Positions 1 to 8,544 of a stretch of 64,000 nt of DNA are shown one piece after another. This DNA comes from Nocardioides aromaticivorans. GTDB lineage: Bacteria > Actinomycetota > Actinomycetes > Propionibacteriales > Nocardioidaceae. The translations under genes were made by a program, and so were the position numbers. The notes beneath the pieces are model-generated. The model ran no database searches. It was not told where the DNA came from and saw only the letters and a list, made by a program, of their open reading frames with translations. How positions within the stretch are numbered: position 1 is the stretch's first letter; the number at the start of each line of letters is the position of its first letter. The DNA lies in assembly GCF_013408525.1 (NCBI RefSeq), contig NZ_JACBZM010000001.1, forward strand, positions 1,798,001 to 1,862,000, read 5' to 3'.

Positions 1-1498
1 TGCGGATCAGCAGGCCGGCCTGGAAGACGACCGCGATCTGCTCCACCAGCCGGCGGGCGCGCAGCTCGATGTCGTCGAACTGGGTGAGCTCCTTCTTCAG
101 CGAGGTCACCGCGTCGTCGTACCGCTGGTCGCTGCCGAGGGCCAGCTCGGCCTCGGTGAAGAACGCGTCGAGCGACTCCGGCTCGCGGCCGATGGCGCGC
201 AGCGCGTCGAGCGCGGCGACATTGCCGGAGCCCTCCCAGATGGAGAGCAGCGGCAGCTCGCGGTAGATCCGGGCCAGGTCGAAGTCCTCGATGTAGCCGT
301 TGCCGCCCAGGCACTCGAGCGCCTCGTTGGCGAGGACCGGGCCGCGCTTGCAGACGTAGTACTTGGTCGCGGCGAGCGCGAGCCGGCGCAGCGCGCCCTC
401 GCCTGCGTCGCCGTGGACCGCGCGGTCGTTGGCGCCGGCCAGCCGCATCATCGCGGTGGTCGCGGCCTCCGACTCGACGGCGAGGTCGGCGAGGACGTTG
501 CGCATCAGCGGCTGGTCGATGAGCAGCTTGCCGAACGCGGCGCGGTGGCGGGCGTGGTGGGCGGCGTACACGAGCGCGGTCCGCATGCCCGACGCCGAGC
601 CGATGACGCAGTCGAGACGGGTCATGTTCACCATCTCGACGATGGTCTTGACGCCCTTGCCCTCCTCGCCGACGAGCCAGCCGACGGCGTTGTCGTACTC
701 GATCTCCGAGGACGCGTTGGACTTGTTGCCCAGCTTGTCCTTGAGCCGCATGAACCGGATCGGGTTGGCCTCGCCGCCGGGCAGCACGCGCGGCAGCAGG
801 AAGCAGGACAGGCCGCCCGGCGCCTGGGCGAGGGTCAGGAACATGTCGGACATCGGTGCCGAGGTGAACCACTTGTGCCCGACGACCCGGTAGCTGCCGT
901 CGGCCTGCGGGGTCGCGGTCGTGGTGTTGGCGCGGACGTCGGAGCCGCCCTGCTTCTCGGTCATCGACATGCCGGCGATCAGGCCGCGCTTGGTCTCCGG
1001 GTCGCGCAGGCCGAAGTCGTAGGCACGGTTGGTGAGCAGCGGCTCGAAGCGAGCGGCCAGCTCGGGGTTCGCCCGCAGGGCCGGTACGACGGCGTAGGTC
1101 ATCGAGATCGGGCAGCCGTGGCCGGCGTCGACGTTCCAGGCGTAGAACTTCGCGGCGCGGGCGACGTGCGCGCCGGGACGGTCGTCGGCCCACGGGGCGG
1201 CATGGATGCCGTGGCTGACGGCGGTCTCCATGAGCTGGTGGTACGACGGCACGTACTCGACCTCGTCGATGCGGCGCCCGTAGCGGTCGTGCGTCAGCAG
1301 CCGCGGCGGCACCCGCTCGGCCAGGCGGCCCCAGTCCATCGCCTCCGGGGTGCCGGCGAGGCGGCCGACCTCGCGGATCTCCGGCAGCGCCCAGCCGGCG
1401 CCCTCGCGCTCGATGCCCTCGAGCAGGGCGGGGTCGGCGGAGGTGTCGTGGCCGACGAGCGGCGGGACCTGGTTGGTGACCTCGTGCGTGCTGCTCAT
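1..1498 (-). CDS. aidB: AidB-like acyl-CoA dehydrogenase, 3' end cut by window edge
   Basis: About 499 codons are visible, read from the ATG at 1498 to the left edge. The C-terminus lies outside the window. The protein resembles E. coli AidB along its length: an N-terminal REGAGW stretch, TEKQGGSDV and GHKWFTSAPMSD in the flavin-binding part, RLKDKLGNKSNAS, and the LGGNGYIED and IWEGSGNVAALD motifs near the C-terminus. AidB proteins are FAD-containing members of the acyl-CoA dehydrogenase family linked to the alkylation response, and their physiological substrate is unclear. The gene starts 5 bp after the crotonase stop, so the two are probably one transcript. The family call is firm. Whether this copy serves DNA protection or acyl-CoA oxidation cannot be told from sequence. 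Confidence 0.9.
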   Translation of the reverse strand, partial: MSSTHEVTNQVPPLVGHDTSADPALLEGIEREGAGWALPEIREVGRLAGTPEAMDWGRLAERVPPRLLTHDRYGRRIDEVEYVPSYHQLMETAVSHGIHAAPWADDRPGAHVARAAKFYAWNVDAGHGCPISMTYAVVPALRANPELAARFEPLLTNRAYDFGLRDPETKRGLIAGMSMTEKQGGSDVRANTTTATPQADGSYRVVGHKWFTSAPMSDMFLTLAQAPGGLSCFLLPRVLPGGEANPIRFMRLKDKLGNKSNASSEIEYDNAVGWLVGEEGKGVKTIVEMVNMTRLDCVIGSASGMRTALVYAAHHARHRAAFGKLLIDQPLMRNVLADLAVESEAATTAMMRLAGANDRAVHGDAGEGALRRLALAATKYYVCKRGPVLANEALECLGGNGYIEDFDLARIYRELPLLSIWEGSGNVAALDALRAIGREPESLDAFFTEAELALGSDQRYDDAVTSLKKELTQFDDIELRARRLVEQIAVVFQAGLLIR

Positions 1499-1503
1499 CG
1501 CTC

Positions 1504-2532
1504 TCATCCCCTGTCGGTGGGCTGGTTCGTGACATTGCTGGTCCGCGGGCCGCCGTCGTCGTACGGCGCCCCGTCGCGCTCGCGGACCGCCTGCCGGAAG
1601 CCGGCCTCGGCGGCGCGCTGCTGGAAGGCGTAGCCCTCGCGGGTGTGGCGCGAGATCCCGTCGAAGACGGTGCTGATCATCTGGCTGTTCTGCACGCCCT
1701 GCGCGAGGAGCGCGGAGTTGAGGGCGAGCTTGACCATCATCAGCTGGTTGAGCGGCATCGCGGCGATCCGCTGCACCAGTGCCTCGGTGCGCTCCTCGAG
1801 GTCCTCGGGCTCGGGCGCCTCGATGGCGAGGCCCCACTCGACGGCCTCGCGCCCGGTGAGGGTGTCGCCGGTGAGCAGGAGCCGCTTGGCGCGCTGGTCG
1901 CCGAGCCGGTGCGCCCACAGGCCGGCGGACGGGACGCCCCACACGCGGGTGGGCGGGTAGCCGATCTTGGCATCGGCGGCGATCACGATCTGGTCGCAGT
2001 GCAGGGCGATGTCGGTGCCGCCGGCGACGCAGAAGCCGTGGATGCTCGCCACCGTGGGCTTGTCGGCGTGCAGCAGGCTCGCGAAGCCGCGGGTGAACCG
2101 GCTCATCATCGCGTAGTCGACCATCGGGTCCCACGTGCCGGCGGGATCGTGGTTGTGCATCTGGACGGTGGGGTCGAGGACGGTGCCCTCGCGGGGAGTC
2201 GCTCCCGTCATCTGCCCATCCAGGAGTCCTTCGGCAGAGGCGGCGAGGTCGTAGCCGCCGCAGAATCCCTTGCCGCGGCCGCTCAGCACGATCACGTGCA
2301 CCCGCGGGTCGAGGTCGGCGCGCTCGACCGCATCGGCGAGCTCGACCGGGGTGTCGGGGGTGATCGAGTTGCCCTGCTCGGGGCGGTTGAAGGTCAGCCG
2401 CGCGACGCGGCCGTCGACCTCGTAGGTCAGCGTCCGGTAGGCCGGGACGTCGTCGCTGCGGGGAGCCGCCGAGCGGTACGGCGAGTCGGGGCCCTCGTGC
2501 GCGGGACGGCGCCAGCCGGCGGCATCGGTCAT
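1504..2532 (-). CDS. Crotonase / enoyl-CoA hydratase family protein
   Basis: This 342-residue protein has the crotonase fold: the RLTFNRPEQGNSI start, GRGKGFCGGYDL (oxyanion-hole loop) and HGFCVAGGTDIALHCD (second oxyanion glycine region). Family members hydrate, isomerise or hydrolyse acyl-CoA thioesters. At 342 aa it is longer than the usual 260, with a roughly 40-residue N-terminal extension and an insertion after the first oxyanion loop. The ATG at 2532 was chosen because upstream in-frame sequence runs into the divergent PaaX-like gene. It is followed after 5 bp by the AidB-like dehydrogenase, which suggests a small fatty or aromatic acyl-CoA operon controlled by the divergent regulator. 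The substrate is unknown. Confidence 0.88.
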   Translation of the reverse strand: MTDAAGWRRPAHEGPDSPYRSAAPRSDDVPAYRTLTYEVDGRVARLTFNRPEQGNSITPDTPVELADAVERADLDPRVHVIVLSGRGKGFCGGYDLAASAEGLLDGQMTGATPREGTVLDPTVQMHNHDPAGTWDPMVDYAMMSRFTRGFASLLHADKPTVASIHGFCVAGGTDIALHCDQIVIAADAKIGYPPTRVWGVPSAGLWAHRLGDQRAKRLLLTGDTLTGREAVEWGLAIEAPEPEDLEERTEALVQRIAAMPLNQLMMVKLALNSALLAQGVQNSQMISTVFDGISRHTREGYAFQQRAAEAGFRQAVRERDGAPYDDGGPRTSNVTNQPTDRG

Positions 2533-2596
2533 GACGGCGACGTTACATCTTTGGCGACGGTTGTGTCGAGATCTGTAGCGTGGCAGGATCCTGCGC

Positions 2597-3313
2597 GTGG
2601 TGGTCCTCGCTCCGCTCCCGGCGCGCTCGGTGGTACTGAGCCTGCTGCTGGGGTCCCACCCCGACCGGATGGCGGCCGCCGACCTGGTCCGCGCCGGCGA
2701 GCACTTCGGCATCCCCGCCTCCACCACGCGCGTCGCGCTCACCCGCGCCGTCGCGGCCGGCGACCTGCACCGCGACGCCGGCGACTACCTGCTCGGCGAA
2801 CGGCTCGCGGCACGCCAGCGCCGCCAGGACGAGGCGGTCCTCGACGCCGAGACCCCCTGGGACGGCGGGTGGGAGCTCGCGGTCGTGGTCGTCGCCGGCC
2901 GACCCGGCCCCGAGCGGGCCGCGCTGCGGGAGCGGCTGGCGTCGTACCGGCTGACAGAGCTGCGCGAAGGCGTCTGGACCCGGCCCGCCAACCTGCGCCG
3001 GCCGCGGTCGTACGCCGACGACGCCGTCCTCAGCACCTTCACCGCCACCCCCGACGAGGACCCGGTCGCCCTCGCCGCCGGGCTCTGGGACCTGCGCGCC
3101 TGGGCTGCCTCCGGCCGGCAGCTGGTCGACCTCCTGGCGGTCACGACCGACCCGGCCCCGCGGCTCGCGGTCGCCGCGCAGGTCGTGCGCCACCTCGCCT
3201 CGGACCCCCTCCTCCCCGCCGCGCTGCTCCCCCGCGACTGGCCGGCGGCGGCGATGCGGGCGGCGTACGCGGACTACCAGGCGGAGCTGCGGGCGCTGGC
3301 GATCGGACGCTGA
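2597..3313 (+). CDS. PaaX-like transcriptional regulator
   Basis: This 238-residue protein begins with a winged-helix region (about residues 8-60, containing FGIPASTTRVALTRAVAAGDL), followed by the PaaX-type central and C-terminal regions (WELAVVVV, YRLTELREGVWTRPANL). PaaX proteins repress phenylacetate and related acyl-CoA catabolic genes and respond to a CoA thioester. The GTG at 2597 is 64 bp from the divergent crotonase start, so control of the crotonase-aidB operon is the simplest reading. No clear operator dyad was found in the 64-bp gap, although it is short enough for both promoters to be co-controlled. Confidence 0.82.
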   Translation: MVVLAPLPARSVVLSLLLGSHPDRMAAADLVRAGEHFGIPASTTRVALTRAVAAGDLHRDAGDYLLGERLAARQRRQDEAVLDAETPWDGGWELAVVVVAGRPGPERAALRERLASYRLTELREGVWTRPANLRRPRSYADDAVLSTFTATPDEDPVALAAGLWDLRAWAASGRQLVDLLAVTTDPAPRLAVAAQVVRHLASDPLLPAALLPRDWPAAAMRAAYADYQAELRALAIGR

Positions 3314-3349
3314 CCGGTCCCGTGGCTGGTCGGCCTGCCCCGGGCCGGG

Positions 3350-3463
3350 GATGTAACACGCTGTCGGCCGAACTGGGCGGCGGTTGTCAGGGCCGACACG
3401 CCGTCTCCGGGCAGGAATTGTCCTGAGAATCGCCGGGTAGATCGGCGAACAGCGTGTTACATC
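3350..3463. repeat. 114-bp intergenic element with perfect 15-bp terminal inverted repeats
   Basis: GATGTAACACGCTGT at 3350-3364 is exactly reverse-complemented at 3449-3463. Three smaller hairpins lie inside: TGTCGGCC/GGCCGACA, CAGGA/TCCTG around 3411-3424, and TCGCCG/CGGCGA near 3430-3447. The element sits between two convergent genes. It could be a bidirectional terminator or a MITE/REP-like palindrome. No second copy was found in the window. Confidence 0.6.
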
Positions 3464-3487
3464 AGCAGGCGGCGAGCGGCCGCGGCA

Positions 3488-4171
3488 TCAGCCGCCAGCA
3501 CCGTCGGCGTCGGACTCGAACGCCTCGATCATCGCCCGCGCCCGGAGCGCCGCGTCGACGGCGAGCTCGACGTCGTCAGCAAGGTCGCCCACGCGCTCCT
3601 CGCCGGGGGCCGTGCCGGACCCGCCGACGGCGTGGGCGTGGAGGGCGGCGAGCAGCGCCTCGCGGTCCAGGCCGCGCAGCGCGAGCAGGACGAGCGGGTC
3701 GGCGTCGACCAGCCAGCCGGCCTGCACCAGCACCGCGATCGCGTGCGGACAGGGGTCCAGGTAGTGGGGGCAGGTGCAGGTCGCCACCAGCTCGCCGCCG
3801 TACGGGAGCAGCTCGACGCCCACCTCCTCGGCGTGCTCGACGAGGTCGTGCGGCAGGTTGCCGGCGAGCAGCTCCGCGATCCGCCCGGACTCGGCGGCGA
3901 CCGCCTCGACGAATGCGCGGCGGCCGTCCTCGTCGAGGACCGGAACCGCGACCTCGACCGTCCACGCATCGTCGCCGTCGCGCACGGCGGCGACCAGGGC
4001 GCCGGTGTCGACGGTGATCCCGCCGACGTCGCCGCGGCGGGCGTGGGCGCGGCCGGGGCGCAGCTCGGCATCGGAGTACGCCGCCTCCTCGGCCGCGCGC
4101 TGCCAGGCCTTGCCCCACCAGGTGCGGACCCCGCGGGGAGGCTGGGTACGACGCGCGTAGGTCGTGCGCAT
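3488..4171 (-). CDS. SWIM zinc-finger protein, partner of the SNF2 helicase
   Basis: This 227-residue protein carries one SWIM motif, CTCPHYLDPCPHAIAVL (CxC...CxH), at about residues 133-150. The N-terminus contains RTWWGKAWQRA, typical of the SWIM proteins that accompany bacterial SNF2 helicases. SWIM fingers bind zinc and usually mediate DNA or protein contacts. Its ATG (4169-4171) shares one base with the TGA of the helicase gene (TGATG), so translation is probably coupled and the two products likely act as a pair. The role is inferred from this pairing. Confidence 0.88.
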   Translation of the reverse strand: MRTTYARRTQPPRGVRTWWGKAWQRAAEEAAYSDAELRPGRAHARRGDVGGITVDTGALVAAVRDGDDAWTVEVAVPVLDEDGRRAFVEAVAAESGRIAELLAGNLPHDLVEHAEEVGVELLPYGGELVATCTCPHYLDPCPHAIAVLVQAGWLVDADPLVLLALRGLDREALLAALHAHAVGGSGTAPGEERVGDLADDVELAVDAALRARAMIEAFESDADGAGG

Positions 4172-7101
4172 CACTCGGCGTCCTGCTCGGCCTCGGCCGC
4201 CTCGGCGGCTTCGGCTGCCTCGCGCGCGGAGCGGCGCAGGGTGACCAGGTCGCGCAGCTCCTCGTTGCTCAGCTCGGTCAGCGCCGCGTCGCCGCGGGCC
4301 AGGACGGCGTCGGCGAGCTGGCGCTTGCGGGTGAGCAGCTGGGCGACCCGCTCCTCGATGGTGCCCTGGGTGATCATCCGGTGCACCTGCACCGGCTTGG
4401 TCTGCCCGATCCGGTAGGCGCGATCGGTCGCCTGCTCCTCGACGGCGGGGTTCCACCAGCGGTCGACGTGGATGACGTGGTCGGCGCGGGTGAGGTTGAG
4501 GCCCGTGCCACCGGCCTTGAGGGAGAGCAGGAACACCGGCACGCCGTGCTCGTCGTCGGCCGCCTGGAAGCGGCGCACCATGGCCTCGCGCTGCGCGACG
4601 GGCGTTCCGCCGTGGAGGAACTGGTGGGGCACGCCCGCCGCCGAGAGGTGCTGCTCGATCAGGCGGGCCATGGCGACGTACTGGGTGAAGACGAGCACCG
4701 CACCGCCCTCGGCGAGGACGGTGGCGACCAGCTCGTCGAGCAGCTCGAGCTTCTCCGAGCGTCCCTGCAGGCGCACCGCTCCGGACCCGCCGGCAGCGCG
4801 GCGGGAGGAAGTCGCCACGAGCTTGCTCGCCCCTGACGCCGGAGACGCGCTCGGCTCCAAATTCTGGCGTAGGAACTGCGCGGGGTGGTTGCAGATCTGC
4901 TTGAGGCCGGTGAGCAGCGCGAGCACCAGGCCGCGGCGGGTCTCGGGGTCGGCGCGCTCGATGCGCTCCATCGAGTCGCGCACGAACGCCTCGTAGAGCA
5001 CCACCTGCTCGCGGGTCAGCCCGAGCAGGTGGTCGGTCTCGGTCTTGGGCGGCAGCTCCGGCGCGATGCCCGGGTCGGACTTGCGGCGGCGCAGCAGGAA
5101 CGGCCCGATCAGGTCGGCGAACTGGCGCGCCTTCGTCGGCTCCGTGCCGGACTCGATCGGGGCGCCCCACACCCGCCGGAACGCCTGGCGGCTGCCGAGC
5201 AGGCCCGGCACGCACCAGTCGAGGATCGACCACAGCTCGGTGAGGTCGTTCTCGACCGGGGTGCCGGTCAGGGCGACCCGGGCGCGGTTGGGCAGCTGGC
5301 GCAGGGCGCGGGCGGTCGTCGTCCGGGAGTTCTTGACGTGCTGCGCCTCGTCGGCCACGACGAGGTCCCACTCGACGGCGGCGAGGGTGGCGGCGTCGCG
5401 GCGGAGGGTGCCGTACGTCGTCAGGACGAACCCCCCGCGGAGGTCGTCGAGCGAGCGCGACCCGCCGTGGAAGCGGCGCACGGCGACGCCGGGCGCGAAG
5501 CGGTGCACCTCGCTCTCCCAGTTGCCGAGCAGACTGGCCGGGCACACGACGAGGGTCGGCGCGTCACCGGTGAGGCCGGCCGACCGGCGGTGCAGGTGGA
5601 GCGCGATCAGGGTGATCGTCTTGCCGAGGCCCATGTCGTCGGCCAGGCAGGCGCCGAGCCCGAGGCCGGTCAGGTCGGCCAGCCAGGTCAGCCCGTGGCG
5701 TTGGTAGTCGCGCAGCCGGGCATCGAGCCCGGGCGGCTCCCGAAGGGGCTCGCGGGTCGCCGCGGCGAGGACCTGCTCGCGCACCCGGAGCAGGCTCGCT
5801 CCGACGATGACCTCGGCCGTGCCGGGGTCCTCGTCGGCGGCGGGAACCTCGGTGGTGCCGGTCAGCGCCGCGGCGAGCGCCTGGGCACCGGTGGCCTTGC
5901 GGATCAGCCGCTTGCGGGCCCGCAGCGCGGTGGTCGGGTCGACGATCGTCCACGCCCCGCGCAGCTTGACGACCGGGCTCGCGGCACGCGCCAGCTCGGC
6001 CATCTCCTCGTCGGTCAGGGGCTCGCCGTGCAGCGCGACCTGCCACGAGAACGCGAACAGCCCCTCGGCCGAGAACGGGCTCTCCTGCAGCGGCAGCTCG
6101 GGGTTGCGCGGCCCCGGGTCGCCCTTGTCGCGCTGCCGGTCGAGGACCGCACGGGTGGTGAGCTCGGGGCCGAGGGCGCGCGGCCAGTGCACGTCGACGC
6201 CGATCTCGCGCAGGGCGCCGACCTGGGTGAGCAGGCTGGAGATCTCGTCGCCGTCGAGGGTCAGCTGGTCGGGCACGGCCAGGCCGAGGAAGCGGTCGGC
6301 CACCGGCCACACGTCGGCCGCGCCACGCAACGCGATGCTCGCGTGGATCCTCGCCCGCGGCCCGAAGCCGTGCTCCTCCTCGGAGCCCGTCCACAGCACC
6401 GCCGCGTCACAGACGTGCAGCGGGTCCCGCTCGTCGTGGACCTGCAGCACGACGCGGACCGAGCCCGCGACCAGCTCCTCCTCGTCGGCCTCGACGCGGA
6501 GCGAGACCCGCACCAGCTCGGGCAGGTCGGCGACGCGCTTGCGGCTGCGGGCCGCCTCCTCCTCGCGGGCCGTGCGCTCGGCGAGCCGGCGGCGGACCCG
6601 GTCGGCGAAGTCATCGGGCCCGCGCCCGGGCTCGTCGCTGCCGGCGTCCGGCGCGGACGTCGTGCGACGGGTGGCGGTCCGCACCGCCGGGGCCGCGCGG
6701 GGCATCGCGTCGGCGACGGCGTCGAGCACCCGGCGGACCAGCCCCGCCGCCTCGTCGGCGCCCAGGTCGTCGTGCGCGCGGGCGGCGGCCAGGCGTCGTA
6801 CGGCGTCGTGGTCGCGGTCGTCGAGGCCGTCGACCCGCCATCCCGCGCGCCCGTCACCGCTCGTCGGCGCCACCTTGCCGGCGGCGACCAGCCGGAGCCC
6901 GAGCAGCGCGGCGCCGCTGAGCAGGGCGACGCTCGGGTGCGCGTCGTCCGCGGTGTGGGCGCGGCTCAGCACGGGCAGCGCGGCGCGGACCGGGAGGGCG
7001 ACCGTGCGGCGCGCCGGCACCGCGTCGGTGAACTCGATCAGCGGCTCGCCCTCGTCACCGGACCGGAAGGTCGCCGGGCCGGAGACGGGAACGAAGCTCA
7101 C
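4171..7101 (-). CDS. SNF2-family DEAD/DEAH-box helicase
   Basis: This 976-residue protein has an N-terminal accessory region (about 1-470) followed by an SNF2 ATPase. Motif I is DDMGLGKTITLIAL, motif II is ADEAQHVKN, motif III is ALTGTPVEN, and the C-terminal RecA lobe ends with DRAYRIGQTKPVQVHR (motif VI) and GTIEERV. SNF2 enzymes translocate on double-stranded DNA and remodel protein-DNA complexes, and bacterial members are also recruited to repair or defence. The start is a GTG at 7101, 21 bp after the upstream membrane-protein gene. The 3' end overlaps the SWIM gene by one base. No nuclease or methylase sits nearby, so a housekeeping DNA-metabolism role is more likely than a defence island. 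Confidence 0.92.
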   Translation of the reverse strand: MSFVPVSGPATFRSGDEGEPLIEFTDAVPARRTVALPVRAALPVLSRAHTADDAHPSVALLSGAALLGLRLVAAGKVAPTSGDGRAGWRVDGLDDRDHDAVRRLAAARAHDDLGADEAAGLVRRVLDAVADAMPRAAPAVRTATRRTTSAPDAGSDEPGRGPDDFADRVRRRLAERTAREEEAARSRKRVADLPELVRVSLRVEADEEELVAGSVRVVLQVHDERDPLHVCDAAVLWTGSEEEHGFGPRARIHASIALRGAADVWPVADRFLGLAVPDQLTLDGDEISSLLTQVGALREIGVDVHWPRALGPELTTRAVLDRQRDKGDPGPRNPELPLQESPFSAEGLFAFSWQVALHGEPLTDEEMAELARAASPVVKLRGAWTIVDPTTALRARKRLIRKATGAQALAAALTGTTEVPAADEDPGTAEVIVGASLLRVREQVLAAATREPLREPPGLDARLRDYQRHGLTWLADLTGLGLGACLADDMGLGKTITLIALHLHRRSAGLTGDAPTLVVCPASLLGNWESEVHRFAPGVAVRRFHGGSRSLDDLRGGFVLTTYGTLRRDAATLAAVEWDLVVADEAQHVKNSRTTTARALRQLPNRARVALTGTPVENDLTELWSILDWCVPGLLGSRQAFRRVWGAPIESGTEPTKARQFADLIGPFLLRRRKSDPGIAPELPPKTETDHLLGLTREQVVLYEAFVRDSMERIERADPETRRGLVLALLTGLKQICNHPAQFLRQNLEPSASPASGASKLVATSSRRAAGGSGAVRLQGRSEKLELLDELVATVLAEGGAVLVFTQYVAMARLIEQHLSAAGVPHQFLHGGTPVAQREAMVRRFQAADDEHGVPVFLLSLKAGGTGLNLTRADHVIHVDRWWNPAVEEQATDRAYRIGQTKPVQVHRMITQGTIEERVAQLLTRKRQLADAVLARGDAALTELSNEELRDLVTLRRSAREAAEAAEAAEAEQDAE

Positions 7102-7122
7102 ACGGGGACGTTAACGGGTGGG

Positions 7123-8502
7123 TCAGACAGAGGGGTCCGGGCTCAGCTCGTTGGCCGTACGACGACCGCGGAGCCGCGCGAGGACGACCCCGCCCAGGAG
7201 CACCACACCACCGGCGCCGGCCAGGACGCCCGCCCACACCGACGGGTGCTCGGCCGCGAGCGCCGCGGTGGCGAGCGGGACGAGGATCGCCGGCGCGGCG
7301 ATGGCGAGGATGGTGAAGCCGGAGTGGTTGGAGACCGCGGCGGCCAGGGCCCACAGGACCGTGAGTACGGCGGCGAAGGCCAGCACCCACCACACGTCGC
7401 TCTCGTGGAAGGTGACGGCGAACCAGCCAGGGCCCCCGTCGGCACCGTCGGGTCCGCCGGGCTCCTCGCCGAAGCCGCCCACCGCGCCGAAGAAGAACGG
7501 GACGAAGTAGCGCGCCGCGATGAAGCTCAGCATGATCCCGACCAGCCCGACCAACCCGAAGACCCCCACGACCACGCCGGTGACCGCCCGGCTGGGCAGC
7601 GCCCACCCGAGCAGCGTCACCACGACGACGAAGACCGAGACCAGGACCGCGCCGGTGACCTCCGGGTGCCCGTCGCCGATGCTGTCGGCGACGAAGTCGT
7701 CGAACGCGAGGCCGTAGATCAGCGCCAGACCGGCGATCGCGACCACCACGAAGGCGGCGCGGCGTGCGGCGACGTACCCGATCGCGGCGAGCACCACGAC
7801 CACGGAGCCGATGAGGTAGCCGACCCAGTTGCCGTCGTCGTCGATCCCGATGCCGATGCAGACCGCGACGCCGAGGATGCCGACGACGCCCGGCCAGGTG
7901 ACGACGTCCTCGCGCGCCCGGCCGCCGGTCTTCCTGCTGGACAGCGCGCCGAGGAGCGCGATCGCGAGCAGGCCACCGGTGGCCGCGAGGGCGATGCCGT
8001 AGTTGGACCAGTCCAGGTCGCCGTCGCTGCGCGCCCGGACCGCCGCGATGACGACGGCCGCGGCGAGCAGGCCGGTGCCGATCGCGACGACCGCGCCGGT
8101 GAACCCGGCCCGCGAGGCGCGCATCGGGAACTCCGGCTCGGTCGGGCCGCCTGGCTGCGCCGGGGGCTCCCCGGCGAAGCCGCCGAGCGGGATGCCGTCG
8201 TTGCCGGTGGGGATCGCGGTCGTCACCGGCGAGGCCGGCGCGAACTCCGTGGACGGGGCGTCCGCGGGCGTCATGGTCGGCGGGGGCGGCGGCGGGCCGT
8301 CCGCGCGCAGCGGCTGGGTCTCCCCCGGGTCGCCGGCGCTGTCGCCGGCGCTGTCCCCGTCGTCCCCGTCACCGTCGTAGAAGGCGTCCGCCGGGGGCTG
8401 CGGGTCGCGGGGGCGCATCACCGTCCTGTCCGGCTCGAACGGCGGCGGGGTGTCGCTGCTGCCGGCTGCCGGCTGGTCCGGGGACGGGGAGTCGTCGGTC
8501 AT
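7123..8502 (-). CDS. Polytopic membrane protein with acidic, proline-rich N-terminus
   Basis: This protein of about 459 residues was not recognised as a named family. Residues 1-130 are low-complexity and hydrophilic (runs of D, P, G). The rest holds about ten hydrophobic segments, starting with GAVVAIGTGLLAAAVVIAAV and ending with a helix followed by a short basic tail. An alternative TTG start lies 9 bp upstream, and the ATG at 8502 was preferred. The SNF2 helicase gene follows after 21 bp, so the genes may be co-transcribed, though no functional link is evident. Confidence 0.7.
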   Translation of the reverse strand: MTDDSPSPDQPAAGSSDTPPPFEPDRTVMRPRDPQPPADAFYDGDGDDGDSAGDSAGDPGETQPLRADGPPPPPPTMTPADAPSTEFAPASPVTTAIPTGNDGIPLGGFAGEPPAQPGGPTEPEFPMRASRAGFTGAVVAIGTGLLAAAVVIAAVRARSDGDLDWSNYGIALAATGGLLAIALLGALSSRKTGGRAREDVVTWPGVVGILGVAVCIGIGIDDDGNWVGYLIGSVVVVLAAIGYVAARRAAFVVVAIAGLALIYGLAFDDFVADSIGDGHPEVTGAVLVSVFVVVVTLLGWALPSRAVTGVVVGVFGLVGLVGIMLSFIAARYFVPFFFGAVGGFGEEPGGPDGADGGPGWFAVTFHESDVWWVLAFAAVLTVLWALAAAVSNHSGFTILAIAAPAILVPLATAALAAEHPSVWAGVLAGAGGVVLLGGVVLARLRGRRTANELSPDPSV

Positions 8503-8544
8503 ACCGGCCAATCTAGGCCCGCGAACGCCCGGATCCGGGGAGGC

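Noticed and set aside
3350..3364. Similarity of the element end GATGTAACAC to the GTGTTACA repeats of the tetR operator at 29062
   Set aside because: Only about 7 bp in common and in an unrelated context (convergent gene ends), so probably chance.
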